A DNA stretch of 64,000 bases from Calidifontibacillus erzurumensis (GCF_013303125.1 NZ_JABTTE010000015.1:1-64000); one strand, 5' to 3'. Numbered from the stretch's first letter, positions 1-10,891 are shown. Made by a program: numbers and translations. Notes: generated from the sequence alone by a model not told the origin.

Positions 1-104
1 AAAAATTGACTTGGCCGTTGAATAAAACATTCAACATTGCCGCACGCTTGACATTTTGTTTAGTTTTCAAAGAACATCGTTTTTATCGTTTATCTCAACG
101 ACAT
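1..104 (-). other. 5' leader of an rRNA operon (pre-16S transcript)
   Basis: Read on the minus strand, this segment carries the TTCTTTGAAAACTAAAC element (about positions 64-81) typical of Bacillus pre-rRNA leaders. It lies directly downstream of two strong promoters. The 16S gene itself would lie beyond the left edge and is not visible. In B. subtilis rrnA follows bofA at this place, so the synteny agrees. Confidence 0.8.
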
Positions 105-109
105 TAATT

Positions 110-138
110 ATTATATTACATTATTTCATAGAAGTCAA
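110..138 (-). promoter_or_regulatory. rRNA operon promoter P2 (sigma-A)
   Basis: On the minus strand, -35 TTGACT (138-133), a 17-base spacer and -10 TATAAT (115-110). It is the origin-distal, leader-proximal member of a tandem pair, as is usual for Bacillus rrn operons. The start of transcription should fall near 103. Confidence 0.85.
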
Positions 139-262
139 CAGTTAATAATATTTTTTTAATTTCTTCTTTTATAGAATGGCCGCTTGTCATTAGAGTTATT
201 CAACAAGTTATTACGTCGAATTTATGAACATTTTGTGAACGTTTTTAACAAGCAGCTTTTAT

Positions 263-291
263 AATATAGCACCTTCCAAATATAAAGTCAA
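263..291 (-). promoter_or_regulatory. rRNA operon promoter P1 (sigma-A)
   Basis: On the minus strand, -35 TTGACT (291-286), a 17-base spacer and -10 TATATT (268-263). It lies about 150 bases upstream of the second promoter and just beyond the bofA terminator. Confidence 0.75.
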
Positions 292-334
292 TAATTTTTA
301 TATAAAAAATTATAATGGTGATGTATTCAAAAAT

Positions 335-376
335 AAAAAGAGGCCTGAACCTCATATCTCATCCAGCCCCTTTTTA
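335..376 (-). terminator. Intrinsic terminator after bofA
   Basis: An imperfect inverted repeat (AAAAAG-GGC-TG against CAGCCCCTTTTT) is followed on the minus strand by a T-rich tail. The stem overlaps the bofA stop codon. It separates the dnaX-bofA operon from the rRNA promoters. Confidence 0.7.
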
Positions 377-652
377 CAGAACGATTTGATCAATAGCCAA
401 CAAAGCTGCCATTCCAGGAATACCTAAAAAACCAGAAATTGCAGCTGTAACGAAGTTAATTGGAATATGAAAACCGATGAATGTACCAAAAGAATTAATA
501 ATAAAAAGACCTAATGCCCCAAGCATAACTTTTATAAGCCCCCTACCTACCAATCGGATGGGCTTGATCGGGGCTCCTAATATTAACATTAGACCAATCA
601 AACCGCCAAGAATGACGACAATAGTGATTGGTTCAAATGTATTTACATCCAT
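374..652 (-). CDS. bofA: BofA, inhibitor of the SpoIVFB pro-sigma-K protease
   Basis: A 92-residue hydrophobic protein that ends in the conserved BofA block 'HIPINFVTAAISGFLGIPG' followed by a short hydrophobic tail. It has two predicted membrane segments (about residues 9-28 and 38-58). BofA sits in the forespore outer membrane with SpoIVFA and holds the SpoIVFB protease inactive until the sigma-K checkpoint is passed. I chose the ATG at 652 because AAAGGGG lies 8 bases upstream; the ATG at 670 lies upstream of that ribosome-binding site and would add six residues. It is the last gene of the dnaX-ebfC-recR-yaaL-bofA cluster and precedes the rRNA operon, as in B. subtilis. Family assignment is from sequence and synteny. 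Confidence 0.93.
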   Translation of the reverse strand: MDVNTFEPITIVVILGGLIGLMLILGAPIKPIRLVGRGLIKVMLGALGLFIINSFGTFIGFHIPINFVTAAISGFLGIPGMAALLAIDQIVL

Positions 653-738
653 TATTTTTTCCCCTTTCATACTTTGTCCAATTGGCTATTATCATTTGTA
701 TGAAAGGAACATGCTAAAAAGTACAATTGATAGACAAT

Positions 739-960
739 TTATTTATAATTGGCTGTTAAGTTGCGGATTTTTGCTTCTCTAACTAAATAGAAGTATTTTG
801 CTTCAGTAATTTTCAAGTCATTAATAAGCTTTACATTCGGATCAATACTTTTTTCTACTAATATTTTATTTCTCATCCATTCTTCTTTTAGTTGATTTAA
901 TGATTCCCATAGTTTTTGATCCGTTTCTTTTTTAAGTTTTCCTTTCCGGCGAAAAAACAT
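739..960 (-). CDS. yaaL: YaaL, DUF2508 family small protein
   Basis: A 73-residue charged, mostly helical protein that begins MFFRRKGKLKKE. It lies between recR and bofA exactly where yaaL lies in B. subtilis, and its size matches (about 74 residues). AGGGGG lies 9 bases before the ATG. It has no catalytic motif and no membrane segment. Function is unknown, and its position in the recR operon does not reveal it. It starts 19 bases after the recR stop. Confidence 0.88.
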   Translation of the reverse strand: MFFRRKGKLKKETDQKLWESLNQLKEEWMRNKILVEKSIDPNVKLINDLKITEAKYFYLVREAKIRNLTANYK

Positions 961-979
961 CTACAAATCCCCCTAGTTC

Positions 980-1576
980 CTATAATTCACGTCGTCCTTC
1001 CAATGCTTTGGATAAGGTTACTTCGTCGGCATATTCTAGATCTCCGCCTACTGGTAAACCATGAGCTATTCTAGTAATGCGAATTCCAGATGGTTTGACT
1101 AAACGTGAAATATACATAGCCGTTGCTTCACCTTCAATATTCGGATTTGTAGCGAGAATAATTTCTTTTATTTCTTCATTTTGCAGGCGCTTTAATAGTT
1201 CTGCTATTTTAATATCTTCCGGTCCGATGCCATCCATCGGTGAAATTGCGCCGTGCAACACATGGTAAAGTCCATGATATTCTTTCATTTTTTCCATTGC
1301 AATAACATCTTTCGGGTCTTGAACAACACAGATAATACTACGATCGCGATATTGATCATTACAAATAGAGCAAGGATCTTTGTCTGTAATATTAAAACAA
1401 ACAGAACAATGCATCAGATTTCTCTTGGCATTTACTAACGCCTTTCCAAAATCCAATACATCTTCTTCTTTCATTTTTAATACAAAAAAAGCCAGACGAA
1501 CGGCCGTTTTTGGTCCGATACCTGGCAATTTCATAAAGCTGTCAATAAGCTTTGCAATCGGTTCAGGGTAATACAT
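980..1576 (-). CDS. recR: RecR, recombination mediator
   Basis: A 198-residue protein, the usual RecR length. It has an N-terminal helix-hairpin-helix (about residues 13-30), a four-cysteine zinc finger (C57, C60, C69, C72) and a Toprim domain (about 80-175). RecR works with RecO and RecF to load RecA onto SSB-coated single-stranded DNA at gaps. The RBS GGAGAT lies upstream of the ATG. It is 44 bases downstream of ebfC in the conserved dnaX-ebfC-recR operon. All zinc ligands are present, so it should be functional. Confidence 0.97.
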   Translation of the reverse strand: MYYPEPIAKLIDSFMKLPGIGPKTAVRLAFFVLKMKEEDVLDFGKALVNAKRNLMHCSVCFNITDKDPCSICNDQYRDRSIICVVQDPKDVIAMEKMKEYHGLYHVLHGAISPMDGIGPEDIKIAELLKRLQNEEIKEIILATNPNIEGEATAMYISRLVKPSGIRITRIAHGLPVGGDLEYADEVTLSKALEGRREL

Positions 1577-1620
1577 AATTTTTTATCTCCTCTATTTCTT
1601 CAGCTAACCCAATTTAAACA

Positions 1621-1944
1621 TTAAAATAAACCAGGGATGTTTAATCCTTTCGTAAATTGACCCATTGTTTCATTCGCCTTTTCATCAACTTTCTTCAATG
1701 CATCATTTGTTGCAGCAACAATAAGGTCTTGAAGCATTTCGATGTCATCAGGATCAACAACTTCTTCTTTAATCTTTACTTCTTTCACGACTTTTCCGCC
1801 TGTCACAGTTACAGTAACCATACCGCCGCCGGCAGTTCCTTCAAAAACCATCGCTAATAGTTCTTCTTGTGACTGTTGGATTTTCTTTTGCATTTTTTGT
1901 ACTTGTTTCATCATATTATTCATATTTCCCATTCCACCACGCAT
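1621..1944 (-). CDS. ebfC: YbaB/EbfC family nucleoid-associated protein
   Basis: A 107-residue protein with the glycine- and methionine-rich start [19 protein letters not shown], a coiled helix, and a C-terminal 'KGLNIPGLF'. It is the yaaK product of Bacillus. Family members form DNA-binding dimers and are encoded between dnaX and recR in most bacteria. The gene lies 16 bases after dnaX and shares its transcript. GGGAGG lies just before the ATG. Confidence 0.95.
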   Translation of the reverse strand: MRGGMGNMNNMMKQVQKMQKKIQQSQEELLAMVFEGTAGGGMVTVTVTGGKVVKEVKIKEEVVDPDDIEMLQDLIVAATNDALKKVDEKANETMGQFTKGLNIPGLF

Positions 1945-1960
1945 TGAGTGAAACCTCCCT

Positions 1961-3655
1961 TTAATCCTTTATTTCAATTAAATCAGAACCAAATAATTTT
2001 TTTGCTTCTGCAATTAACGGATCTTCTTCTTGTGTTTCTTCAGCACTTTCATTTTTTTGTTCCCTAATATAAGCTTCCTTAATAGCTTCCCATTCTTCAT
2101 TTGTAATGGCATGCATTTTTAAATCAAGCCCAGTCGTTTCTTTTAGAACTTTTTCTATTATATTTCGTTTTTGACTAGCCGCCATTTGACAATGAAATTC
2201 GTGCTTAAAGGCTAGAACGAAAGCAGTTTTTGAAGCAGCAACAACTTTTGCATCAAGAACGACTGCTTGGGCAGCTATTTCGCGAGCTTTTAATTTTTCA
2301 AGGAACATTCCCCATTGATTGGATAGCCAATTCAAATCTTGTTTCGTGGCGTTTTTTAGCATCTCCTTAATAATCCCAACGGATGCTTTCGTTTGCCTCA
2401 TGGTGGACGTTTTCATTGCTCTTTTTTCTTTGTCTTGTAAATTTTCTTCTGGATATTTTTGCTTTTCAGCAGTAAATCCTTTTTCTTTCCACTCATTCAG
2501 TTCCGCTTCTAACCGATTTATCCGCTCTATGAGCATTCCTAATTGATCATTGGAAACACTCGGCGTATCTTTTTGCAGCTGACATATTTTTACGAGAGCC
2601 AACTCTAAAAATATTCTAGGATGATTTGTCCATTTCATTTCTTGTTGGCTTTCATTCAGTTGATGAATAATTTTGTAAATATGACTAGCTGATGTTTCAC
2701 TAGCAATTTTTTTAAACGTATCATCAACGACTGCCCGCTCAAACATCCCTTCCAAATGAGGAGCTGTTTGATATAACAACATGTCCCTAAAATAAAAAAT
2801 AAGATCTTCAATAAATCGGGTTGGTTCCTTGCCGTGTTTAATCAATTGATCAACTGTATAAAGAGCTCCAACGACATCATGATTTAACAAGCTTTGGGCT
2901 GCTTCTGTTAAAAATTGCTGAGAAACCGCTCCTGTGATTGATAAAACATCATCTGCAGTAATTTTATCTCCGCTAAAAGAAATCGCTTGGTCAAGCAAGC
3001 TTAAAGCATCACGCATGCCTCCTTCAGCAGCTTTGGCAATCAAAGGCAATGCCTGATCTTCAGTCGCAATATTTAGCGAGTCTGTGATTTCTCGCATCCG
3101 CTCAACCATCGCTTGATGCGGGATACGCTTAAATTCAAAGCGCTGACAACGAGATATAATAGTAAGTGGTATTTTATGCGGCTCTGTTGTAGCTAAAATA
3201 AAAATAACATGTTTTGGAGGCTCTTCCAATGTCTTTAACAAAGCATTGAAAGCTCCAATGGAAAGCATATGAACCTCATCGATAATATATACTTTATAAC
3301 GAACAGCGCTCGGCGCGTATTTTACTTTATCGCGAATATCACGGATTTCTTCAACACCGTTATTGGAAGCTGCATCAATTTCAATCACATCGGAGATCGA
3401 ACCGTCCATAATTCCTTTACATGCAGCACATTCATTGCACGGTTCGCTTGTCGGTGCTTTCTCACAGTTTACAGCTTTAGCCAAAATTTTTGCAGCACTC
3501 GTCTTGCCGGTGCCGCGTGGGCCTGAAAATAAGTAAGCATGGGAAAATTTTTCTTGAATAAGTGCATTTTGCAATGTTCTCGTTATATGCTCTTGACCGA
3601 CAACATCATGAAAAACTTGTGGTCGCCAAACCCTATATAATGCTTGATAAGCCAT
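1961..3655 (-). CDS. dnaX: DNA polymerase III subunits gamma and tau
   Basis: A 564-residue clamp-loader ATPase, against 563 in B. subtilis. It has Walker A GPRGTGKT (45-52), a zinc module with C64, C73, C76 and C79, Walker B with D126-E127, and an SRC motif near residue 168. The C-terminal third is variable and charged, as expected for tau. It loads the DnaN sliding clamp and couples the polymerase to the helicase. I chose the ATG at 3655 ([12 protein letters not shown]) because GGGGG lies 8 bases upstream and the known start matches. The upstream in-frame ATG at 3679 has no comparable site. It heads the dnaX-ebfC-recR-yaaL-bofA cluster. Confidence 0.97.
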   Translation of the reverse strand: MAYQALYRVWRPQVFHDVVGQEHITRTLQNALIQEKFSHAYLFSGPRGTGKTSAAKILAKAVNCEKAPTSEPCNECAACKGIMDGSISDVIEIDAASNNGVEEIRDIRDKVKYAPSAVRYKVYIIDEVHMLSIGAFNALLKTLEEPPKHVIFILATTEPHKIPLTIISRCQRFEFKRIPHQAMVERMREITDSLNIATEDQALPLIAKAAEGGMRDALSLLDQAISFSGDKITADDVLSITGAVSQQFLTEAAQSLLNHDVVGALYTVDQLIKHGKEPTRFIEDLIFYFRDMLLYQTAPHLEGMFERAVVDDTFKKIASETSASHIYKIIHQLNESQQEMKWTNHPRIFLELALVKICQLQKDTPSVSNDQLGMLIERINRLEAELNEWKEKGFTAEKQKYPEENLQDKEKRAMKTSTMRQTKASVGIIKEMLKNATKQDLNWLSNQWGMFLEKLKAREIAAQAVVLDAKVVAASKTAFVLAFKHEFHCQMAASQKRNIIEKVLKETTGLDLKMHAITNEEWEAIKEAYIREQKNESAEETQEEDPLIAEAKKLFGSDLIEIKD

Positions 3656-3704
3656 TTCCCATACCCCCTTTTCAGCCATTTTTTACACAGTTTTTCCGAA
3701 GATA

Positions 3705-3734
3705 ATTATACCTGATTCAAGAGTATTTTTCCAA
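3705..3734 (-). promoter_or_regulatory. Candidate sigma-A promoter for dnaX
   Basis: On the minus strand, TTGGAA (3734-3729), an 18-base spacer and TATAAT (3710-3705), 50 bases before the dnaX start codon. The stretch between here and the SRP RNA terminator (about 3735-4009) shows no convincing gene; a 62-codon reading frame there lacks a good ribosome-binding site and overlaps the terminator. Confidence 0.55.
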
Positions 3735-4009
3735 AAGTTTGAGGAATACTTGCTATTTTACAATTTTTCATCAAAAACATTTATTGATAGGGCCTTTAGT
3801 CAATTGGAAGCTGTTTATTGAAATTTAAATACTATTAGACATTTTCTTCTATCTTTTCTCACCCCATAATATGACCTGTTCTTTTGCTAATATTAAATTG
3901 TGGAGAAATCTATCAACCTTAATTACAATCTTCTCTTTTTTCATTTTCTTAAAAAAATAAGAGGATTTCCAAACAGAATAGTGAAAATCCCCTTCCAAGA
4001 AAATAAAAA

Positions 4010-4048
4010 AGGATGCCAAACGCAAAAAATAAAGCATTTGGACATCCT
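4010..4048 (-). terminator. Terminator of the SRP RNA gene
   Basis: On the minus strand, AGGATG-CCAAA-GC pairs with GC-TTTGGCATCCT and is followed by TTTTTTA. It is a long stem with a T tail just 3' of the SRP RNA. Confidence 0.85.
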
Positions 4049-4070
4049 GTCTTGATCACTTAGCTATGTA

Positions 4071-4343
4071 AGTGTCGTGCACCTTCTGTCGATATGGCAG
4101 CCATAAGCGTTACTTAAGCAGTTAGCTCGGCCCAGGCAACCCTACGGCACACGGGATGATCCACTTACTGCTGCTTCCTTCCGGACCTGACAGGGTTCGT
4201 GGGTTCCCGTTGCGTAGGACCCAGGCTTCAACGCCACTTACTTAAGGCAGGCCTTACAGCTACCAACCTCGAGAAGGGATTCAGCCTCGCTACAGCGGAT
4301 TGCGAGTACAGGGCACCGCTACCTCCCCGCTTAGCACGACAAC
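4071..4343 (-). ncRNA. scr: Signal recognition particle RNA (scRNA, about 272 nt)
   Basis: The RNA contains the universal SRP helix 8 core GGTCCGGAAGGAAGCAGCAG and the Alu-domain sequences typical of Bacillus. The 5' end (TGTCGTGC) pairs perfectly with the 3' end (GCACGACA), which sets the boundaries. The length equals that of the B. subtilis scr RNA (271 nt). It forms the RNA scaffold of the particle with Ffh and an Alu-domain protein, and targets nascent membrane proteins to FtsY. It lies between dnaX and tadA as in B. subtilis. Confidence 0.97.
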
Positions 4344-4346
4344 CTA

Positions 4347-4375
4347 AGTATATAGTGTTTTTTATTAAAAATCAA
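4347..4375 (-). promoter_or_regulatory. Promoter of the SRP RNA gene
   Basis: On the minus strand, TTGATT (4375-4370), a 17-base spacer and TATACT (4352-4347). The RNA 5' end follows the -10 by a few bases. Confidence 0.85.
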
Positions 4376-4405
4376 CAAGCAGGGGGGTGGTAATTGTTTG
4401 AACAA

Positions 4406-6388
<1,983 letters not shown>

Positions 6389-6391
6389 AAT

Positions 6392-6451
6392 AAAAAAAGA
6401 GAGCTTACGAATTGATTGTTAAAAAACCATTTATTTGAAAGCTCTCTTTTT
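6392..6451. terminator. Bidirectional terminator between yaaH and the RHH gene
   Basis: AAAAAGAGAGCTT and AAGCTCTCTTTTT form a 13-base-pair stem with A and T runs on both sides. It can serve both convergent genes. Confidence 0.85.
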
Positions 6452-6480
6452 ATATTTTTTATAGTGACTGAAAATGAGGG

Positions 6481-6744
6481 CTATCTAAATCTCCCCCAGC
6501 GGCGTTCGCGCAAGCGGTCAACGATTGTCATGTCCCTTTTATGGGCTTGCTCTTTTTCATGGAATAAATTTTCTTTTTCACGGTCTTCCGCCTTTTGTTG
6601 TTCATTATATTTTTCATTGATTAAATTTCGTATCAGCTGGCTTTGACTAATTGATGTTTGAAACTTCTGGTAATGGCGTTCTCTTAGTTCCTCTATTTTT
6701 TTAACTTCTTCCTGTGAAATTCGCAACGTAATCGTTTTATACAT
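6481..6744 (-). CDS. Small ribbon-helix-helix-like protein
   Basis: An 87-residue protein. Residues 1-46 fit a CopG/Arc-type ribbon-helix-helix fold: a short strand (KTITLRIS), a helix, then 'SQSQLIRNLINEKY'. The rest is a highly charged helix. AGGAGGGG lies 6 bases before the ATG, so translation is likely. Such proteins bind DNA as dimers, often as autoregulators or antitoxins. I see no toxin gene next to it, so a target cannot be inferred. It is the first gene of the accessory stretch after yaaH. Confidence 0.75.
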   Translation of the reverse strand: MYKTITLRISQEEVKKIEELRERHYQKFQTSISQSQLIRNLINEKYNEQQKAEDREKENLFHEKEQAHKRDMTIVDRLRERRWGRFR

Positions 6745-6891
6745 CGCTTTCCCCTCCTAAAGTAAGGGTACTATACCTCTTTTAAAAAAGATGTCGATTC
6801 AGGAATAGAAATTTTGACTTTTATTATTGTTTATTATCGAATATTACATGTTATTAGGAGGGGGTTTTGTTAGTTCTTGTTAAAATATTGT

Positions 6892-7761
6892 TCACTTGCT
6901 ATCTTTTTTCTTTACCGGTACCCAAATTTCACTATAAACATTTTCCATTGTCTCTTTATGTTTCGTGAAAGAAATCCCAGGAAGATCTACTAATTCATAA
7001 TCAGAAGAAGGCAACCATTCTGAGTAAATCCTCGCCATTGTTTCTTGCATCACAGAAGGAAATGGCCCTTGAACAGGGAAAATCGCCCATAAGCTTTCTT
7101 CAATTGTAATTTGCTCTAAATCATCAAATGGATTGTCTTTTGTTGTTGCAAATCCAATCATATGAGTTAGATGCCCTTTTTCCTCTAAGTACCCTTCATC
7201 AAAATCATAAGATACATTTAATACTTGATACGGATATAAATCAGCTAATTGATGCATTTCATTTCTTTGTTTTTCTTTAATTGATTGTGCCAGTTCTAAG
7301 ATGGCTTGGTTAACACCTTCAAATTGAATCGGCACTCTTTTCGATACACCGACTACATTAAATTTTTCTTTTTTCTCAATTTTGAATTCCATTGATTTTC
7401 CTCCTCTAATATCTATAAAAAAAGAAAATTTGGGAAATGTTTTTTGAATTTTGTTTTTCGCTACTTCCGAAGGCAAAAAACCGCTCCATTCCCGAAAGGC
7501 TCGGGAAAATCCTTCGACAGATTGATAGCCATATTTATAAGCAACATCTGTAACCTTTTCGCCGTTTATTAATTCCTCATTCGCAACGGACAATCTCCTA
7601 TTTTTGATATATTCATTCAATGACATCCCTGCGATATACGAAAACATTCTTTTGAAATGATAAGATGATGTTCCTACAATTTTAGAAATATCTGTATCAG
7701 AGATATCTTCCGTTAAATGGGCTTCGATATAATCCATTAAATGATTAAATTGTTGTAACAT
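6892..7761 (-). CDS. AraC-family regulator with C-terminal GyrI-like effector domain
   Basis: A 289-residue protein. Residues 1-103 form two AraC helix-turn-helix motifs, including the conserved block ending 'GFSRAFREWSGFLPSEV'. Residues about 122-289 resemble the GyrI-like small-molecule-binding domain of the Rob/YdeE group. This architecture usually senses lipophilic or toxic compounds and activates export or stress genes. AAGGAGGG lies 7 bases before the ATG. The gene stands alone, so its target is unknown. B. subtilis ydeE and its paralogues have the same layout. Confidence 0.85.
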   Translation of the reverse strand: MLQQFNHLMDYIEAHLTEDISDTDISKIVGTSSYHFKRMFSYIAGMSLNEYIKNRRLSVANEELINGEKVTDVAYKYGYQSVEGFSRAFREWSGFLPSEVAKNKIQKTFPKFSFFIDIRGGKSMEFKIEKKEKFNVVGVSKRVPIQFEGVNQAILELAQSIKEKQRNEMHQLADLYPYQVLNVSYDFDEGYLEEKGHLTHMIGFATTKDNPFDDLEQITIEESLWAIFPVQGPFPSVMQETMARIYSEWLPSSDYELVDLPGISFTKHKETMENVYSEIWVPVKKKDSK

Positions 7762-7892
7762 CCATTTCCCTCCTTTACAAGTCCATCATATCTTTAAAAT
7801 TTTTGATTGACTTGATATTTTTCATACAAAATTTATCGGAATCCATTTCACCATTTTTCTAACGCTTGATCCTTGTCTTATTTTTATCCAAA

Positions 7893-7927
7893 TAAAAAAA
7901 CATCTGTTCCCTTCGTGGGCACAGACG
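7893..7927 (-). terminator. Terminator after the 4-TM membrane protein gene
   Basis: On the minus strand, TCTGT-CCC pairs with GGG-ACAGA across a CGAA-type loop and is followed by TTTTTTTATTT. Confidence 0.8.
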
Positions 7928-7943
7928 CAAATATTGTAAAGAA

Positions 7944-8462
7944 TTATGCTACGCTTTTTATGTTGACATTCGTCTTCTTTTTCCATGGTTTTAAATAAGA
8001 AATTATAAAAATGAAAACCGTAACCGCTATTTGAAAGTAAACAGCATAGAGCCTCCATTCATGGTTTTGAATAAAAACAGGATTCGTTAATGCCATTTCT
8101 TTTTGAGTTTCAAGTAAATTCATATTAGCCATCATTAAATGATCGACAATGAAAATTCCGACAATCGTTTGTACCATATAAAGAACAAATTTAACGCCAA
8201 CCCATCTATGTTTAAAAAAGCCCCAATTTGTAAAGAACCCATACACGAAACCTATTAATAAAGTTCCTACTGCACCAAATCTAATGATTTGATCGCTAAT
8301 GATAATAATGTTTTTATAAGCTAGCAAAGTCTCATCGTAGGTTGAAAAATCAATCGTAAGATTTATCGATAAAGAACTAAGAATTCCTCCAAAAAATAAT
8401 ACTACTAATAAAACATGAATCATTTTTAAATACTTCATGCTTTTCGGTCCTAATTTTTTCAT
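7944..8462 (-). CDS. Predicted four-helix membrane protein
   Basis: A 172-residue protein with four hydrophobic segments at about residues 16-36, 57-77, 91-113 and 140-160. It ends in a lysine-rich tail. I do not recognise a function with confidence; its size and topology resemble DUF2269-type integral membrane proteins. I chose the ATG at 8462 because AAAGGGG precedes it; the upstream in-frame codons give an unlikely charged extension. It lies between the AraC regulator and the response regulator, on the same strand as both but with separate terminators on either side. Confidence 0.7.
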   Translation of the reverse strand: MKKLGPKSMKYLKMIHVLLVVLFFGGILSSLSINLTIDFSTYDETLLAYKNIIIISDQIIRFGAVGTLLIGFVYGFFTNWGFFKHRWVGVKFVLYMVQTIVGIFIVDHLMMANMNLLETQKEMALTNPVFIQNHEWRLYAVYFQIAVTVFIFIISYLKPWKKKTNVNIKSVA

Positions 8463-8593
8463 GACCAATAACCCCTTTCGATTTATTTTAAGAACTAGCT
8501 CGCACTGTTTTATATGTTGTTTATTTGTTAAAACCATCATAATAAATAAAAATTAATTCCCTCTTAAACAATTCTTAACTATTTCTTAAATCA

Positions 8594-8625
8594 TAAAAAA
8601 AGGACTTCCTAAAGTGGAAATCCTA
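8594..8625 (-). terminator. Terminator after the response regulator gene
   Basis: On the minus strand, AGGA-TTCC pairs with GGAA-TCCT and is followed by TTTTTTT. Confidence 0.75.
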
Positions 8626-8674
8626 AAAGTGAACCATATGTTAAGAACTGTTTTGAAATCCTTTAATACTCTTA

Positions 8675-9364
8675 TTATTTTTTAAACCGATAGCCCACTC
8701 CCCATATCGTTTGAATATATTTCGGGTTAGATGGGTCTTCCTCAATTTTTTCTCTTATTTTTCGAATATGGACGGTTACGGTTGAAATATCTCCATAAGC
8801 CGAGTCCATTCCCCAGATTCTCTCAAATAATTCTTCTTTCGTAAACACACGATCAGGATTTGATGCGAACAATGCTAATAAATCAAATTCCTTTGCCCGT
8901 AAATCTTTTTCCTCTCCATTGACAAAAATCCGTCGTGAATTAAAGTCAATGTGCAGTCCTTTTATATGAATTTCATTTCGATCATTATTTTTACCTACGA
9001 GCCGTTCATACCTTGATATGTGAGCTTTCACCCTTGCGACAAGTTCACTTGGATTAAAAGGTTTCTGGATATAATCATCCGCACCTCGATCGAATCCGCG
9101 TATTTTATCAATATCTTCTTTTCTCGCAGAAACCATTAAGATTGGAATATCGAGCTTTTCCCGTAATTGCCTGCAGACTTCAAATCCATCGATCCCTGAT
9201 AACATTAAATCTAAAATAATAAGGTCATATTTGTTTTTTTCAGCCATCTTTAAGCCTTCTTCACCAGATGTTGCTATTTCGCAAGAGTAACCACTAACTT
9301 CTAAATAGTCTCTTTCTAATTGAGCTATTTGCATTTCATCTTCAATAATTAAAATTTTTTTCAT
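8675..9364 (-). CDS. OmpR-family response regulator
   Basis: A 229-residue protein. The receiver domain (1-120) has the acidic pair E8-D9, the phospho-acceptor D52 and the switch lysine in 'YIQKPF'. A winged-helix DNA-binding domain (about 130-229) ends 'TIWGVGYRFKK'. It should be phosphorylated by the histidine kinase encoded 271 bases upstream on the same strand. The start has only a weak ribosome-binding site. The regulon cannot be inferred; the ABC export genes nearby are divergent and separated by other genes. Confidence 0.92.
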   Translation of the reverse strand: MKKILIIEDEMQIAQLERDYLEVSGYSCEIATSGEEGLKMAEKNKYDLIILDLMLSGIDGFEVCRQLREKLDIPILMVSARKEDIDKIRGFDRGADDYIQKPFNPSELVARVKAHISRYERLVGKNNDRNEIHIKGLHIDFNSRRIFVNGEEKDLRAKEFDLLALFASNPDRVFTKEELFERIWGMDSAYGDISTVTVHIRKIREKIEEDPSNPKYIQTIWGVGYRFKK

Positions 9365-9635
9365 TAAAAATTAGCAAGGGTCCCCTGATTATAAAAACAT
9401 CATTCAACATCTGTCAGGGAGGAATCTATCAGATACGGGACATACAAGTATCTGAAAATTCCACCTTGCCTCCTCCTTTCTACCGAATTGAAATCATTAC
9501 AATAGAAAATTGAAAAATTTAAGGTTAAACCTGCGCTTTGACAATTACGTATTTTCAACACACAACAATTAGGTAAACATTTCTCGTTCAGAAAACATGG
9601 ATAGAAATAAGCAATGTTATTCCCTTTGTCAAACT
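9365..9635 (-). other. Unusually long spacer between kinase and regulator genes
   Basis: This 271-base stretch lies between two genes that usually overlap or abut. On the minus strand it holds a strong Shine-Dalgarno-like run AAAGGAGGAGG (about 9482-9472). A GTG follows at once and opens only about 11 codons. An 8-base-pair hairpin TCAGATAC/GTATCTGA (about 9431-9457) comes next. A TTGACA (about 9632-9627) may mark an internal promoter, with a weak -10. No convincing gene is present. Confidence 0.5.
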
Positions 9636-10739
9636 TCATTGGTCATTTTGTGATGATGACACTTTTTTAAGTGTAAAACAAATGCTTGTACCTACCCCTT
9701 GTTCGCTATCAGCCCAAACTTTGCCTCTATGTTCTTCAATAATTTTTTTCACGATGGCAAGCCCTAGACCACTGCCGCCTGTTGAGGAATTTCTTGATGC
9801 ATCTGTCCGGTAAAAACTTTCAAAAATATATGGAAGATCTTCTTGGGCGATTCCAGATCCATTATCTTTAATTTCAACTGTAACTTTCTCGTCGTCAGAA
9901 GTTAAATAGACATCAATTTTCTTCCGTTCCTTATTCATATATTTCAAGCTATTTTGGATGATATTAGTGACAACTCGCCTTAACTGTTCACGATCGGCTT
10001 CCACTATAAAATTTTCATTTTTATTAGCATGAAGACTGGCCGTTCCACCTTCTTTTTCTAAGTCAAAGCCAATCTCTTCAATAAAATCGGCGAAAAAAGA
10101 ATATAAATCAACTTGATCAAACTCAAACGGGATTGACTCAAGATCTAATTTGGAATATTGGAATAAATTTTCGATCAGTTTTTCCATATCGTTGGCCGTT
10201 TTATAAATGGTGTTCATATACCGTTCTAATTTTTCTGGCGTATTGGCAACCCCATCTTGAACACCTTTTACATAGCCTTTAATCGATGTTAAAGGTGTAA
10301 ATAAGTCGTGGGAAATGCTCGCAATGAGCTCTTTTCGGTTGCGTTCATATTTTTCTTGATCTGCTTTTGCTTGCTTTAAGCGAAGTCTCATCATTTCAAA
10401 AGTGTTGGAAAGCTCACCAAGTTCATCCTTCTTTTCAGATGCAACACTAAACTCTAAATCACCTTCACTAATTTTCCTAGCTGCAATCGTTAGTTTTTTA
10501 ATCGGTTTAATGATGCTTCTAGAGACGAAATATGTTAAGAATCCATTCGTTATAACTAAAATGAGTACAATCACAATAAATCTCAATTTAAAGAAAAGTT
10601 GGAAATCTACATCTTGCAAGTTACCTTTATAAACGGAAAACATCAAATGGCTTAAGATTACCTCAATGATTATAAAACCAGCAATCGGAATGACAATCAT
10701 CCCAATATTCGATAATAATAATCGTTTTTTTATTGACAT
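9636..10739 (-). CDS. Sensor histidine kinase
   Basis: A 367-residue kinase. Two membrane segments (about 9-30 and 53-73) enclose a very short extracellular loop of about 20 residues. A HAMP domain, a HisKA motif with H144 (SHDLFTPL) and a HATPase domain with N, G1 (DNGSGIA) and G2 (GGSGLGLAIV) boxes follow. The short sensor loop suggests sensing within the membrane or through a partner, as in intramembrane-sensing kinases for cell-envelope stress. I chose the ATG at 10739 because AGGTG lies 7 bases before it; the GTG at 10748 overlaps that site. It pairs with the response regulator downstream. Confidence 0.9.
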   Translation of the reverse strand: MSIKKRLLLSNIGMIVIPIAGFIIIEVILSHLMFSVYKGNLQDVDFQLFFKLRFIVIVLILVITNGFLTYFVSRSIIKPIKKLTIAARKISEGDLEFSVASEKKDELGELSNTFEMMRLRLKQAKADQEKYERNRKELIASISHDLFTPLTSIKGYVKGVQDGVANTPEKLERYMNTIYKTANDMEKLIENLFQYSKLDLESIPFEFDQVDLYSFFADFIEEIGFDLEKEGGTASLHANKNENFIVEADREQLRRVVTNIIQNSLKYMNKERKKIDVYLTSDDEKVTVEIKDNGSGIAQEDLPYIFESFYRTDASRNSSTGGSGLGLAIVKKIIEEHRGKVWADSEQGVGTSICFTLKKVSSSQNDQ

Positions 10740-10862
10740 CGTGTTCACCTACTAATAAAGCTTTAAAAACAATTAATGTTATGAAGAGTTTAACATAACA
10801 CACATTTTATTTTCAGCGTTTCTAGTTATGAACAACCGAATAATAATGGTGAAAAAAATCAA

Positions 10863-10891
10863 TTGACTTGCCAAAATATAACAAATACAAT
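10863..10891 (+). promoter_or_regulatory. Sigma-A promoter of the cupin gene
   Basis: TTGACT (10863-10868), a 17-base spacer and TACAAT (10886-10891), 43 bases before the start codon. It lies in the divergent region shared with the histidine kinase gene. Confidence 0.75.

Noticed and set aside
3849-4037. 62-codon minus-strand frame between dnaX and the SRP RNA
   Set aside because: It has no good ribosome-binding site and its start lies inside the SRP RNA terminator stem.
4199-4393. 64-codon plus-strand frame
   Set aside because: It is antisense to the SRP RNA and ends over that gene's promoter.
6481-6744. Toxin-antitoxin pair involving the ribbon-helix-helix protein
   Set aside because: There is no small partner gene on either side; the neighbours are yaaH (convergent) and an AraC regulator.
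9400-9639. 79-codon frame between the kinase and regulator genes
   Set aside because: It overlaps the kinase end, has no proper ribosome-binding site and a cysteine-rich random composition.
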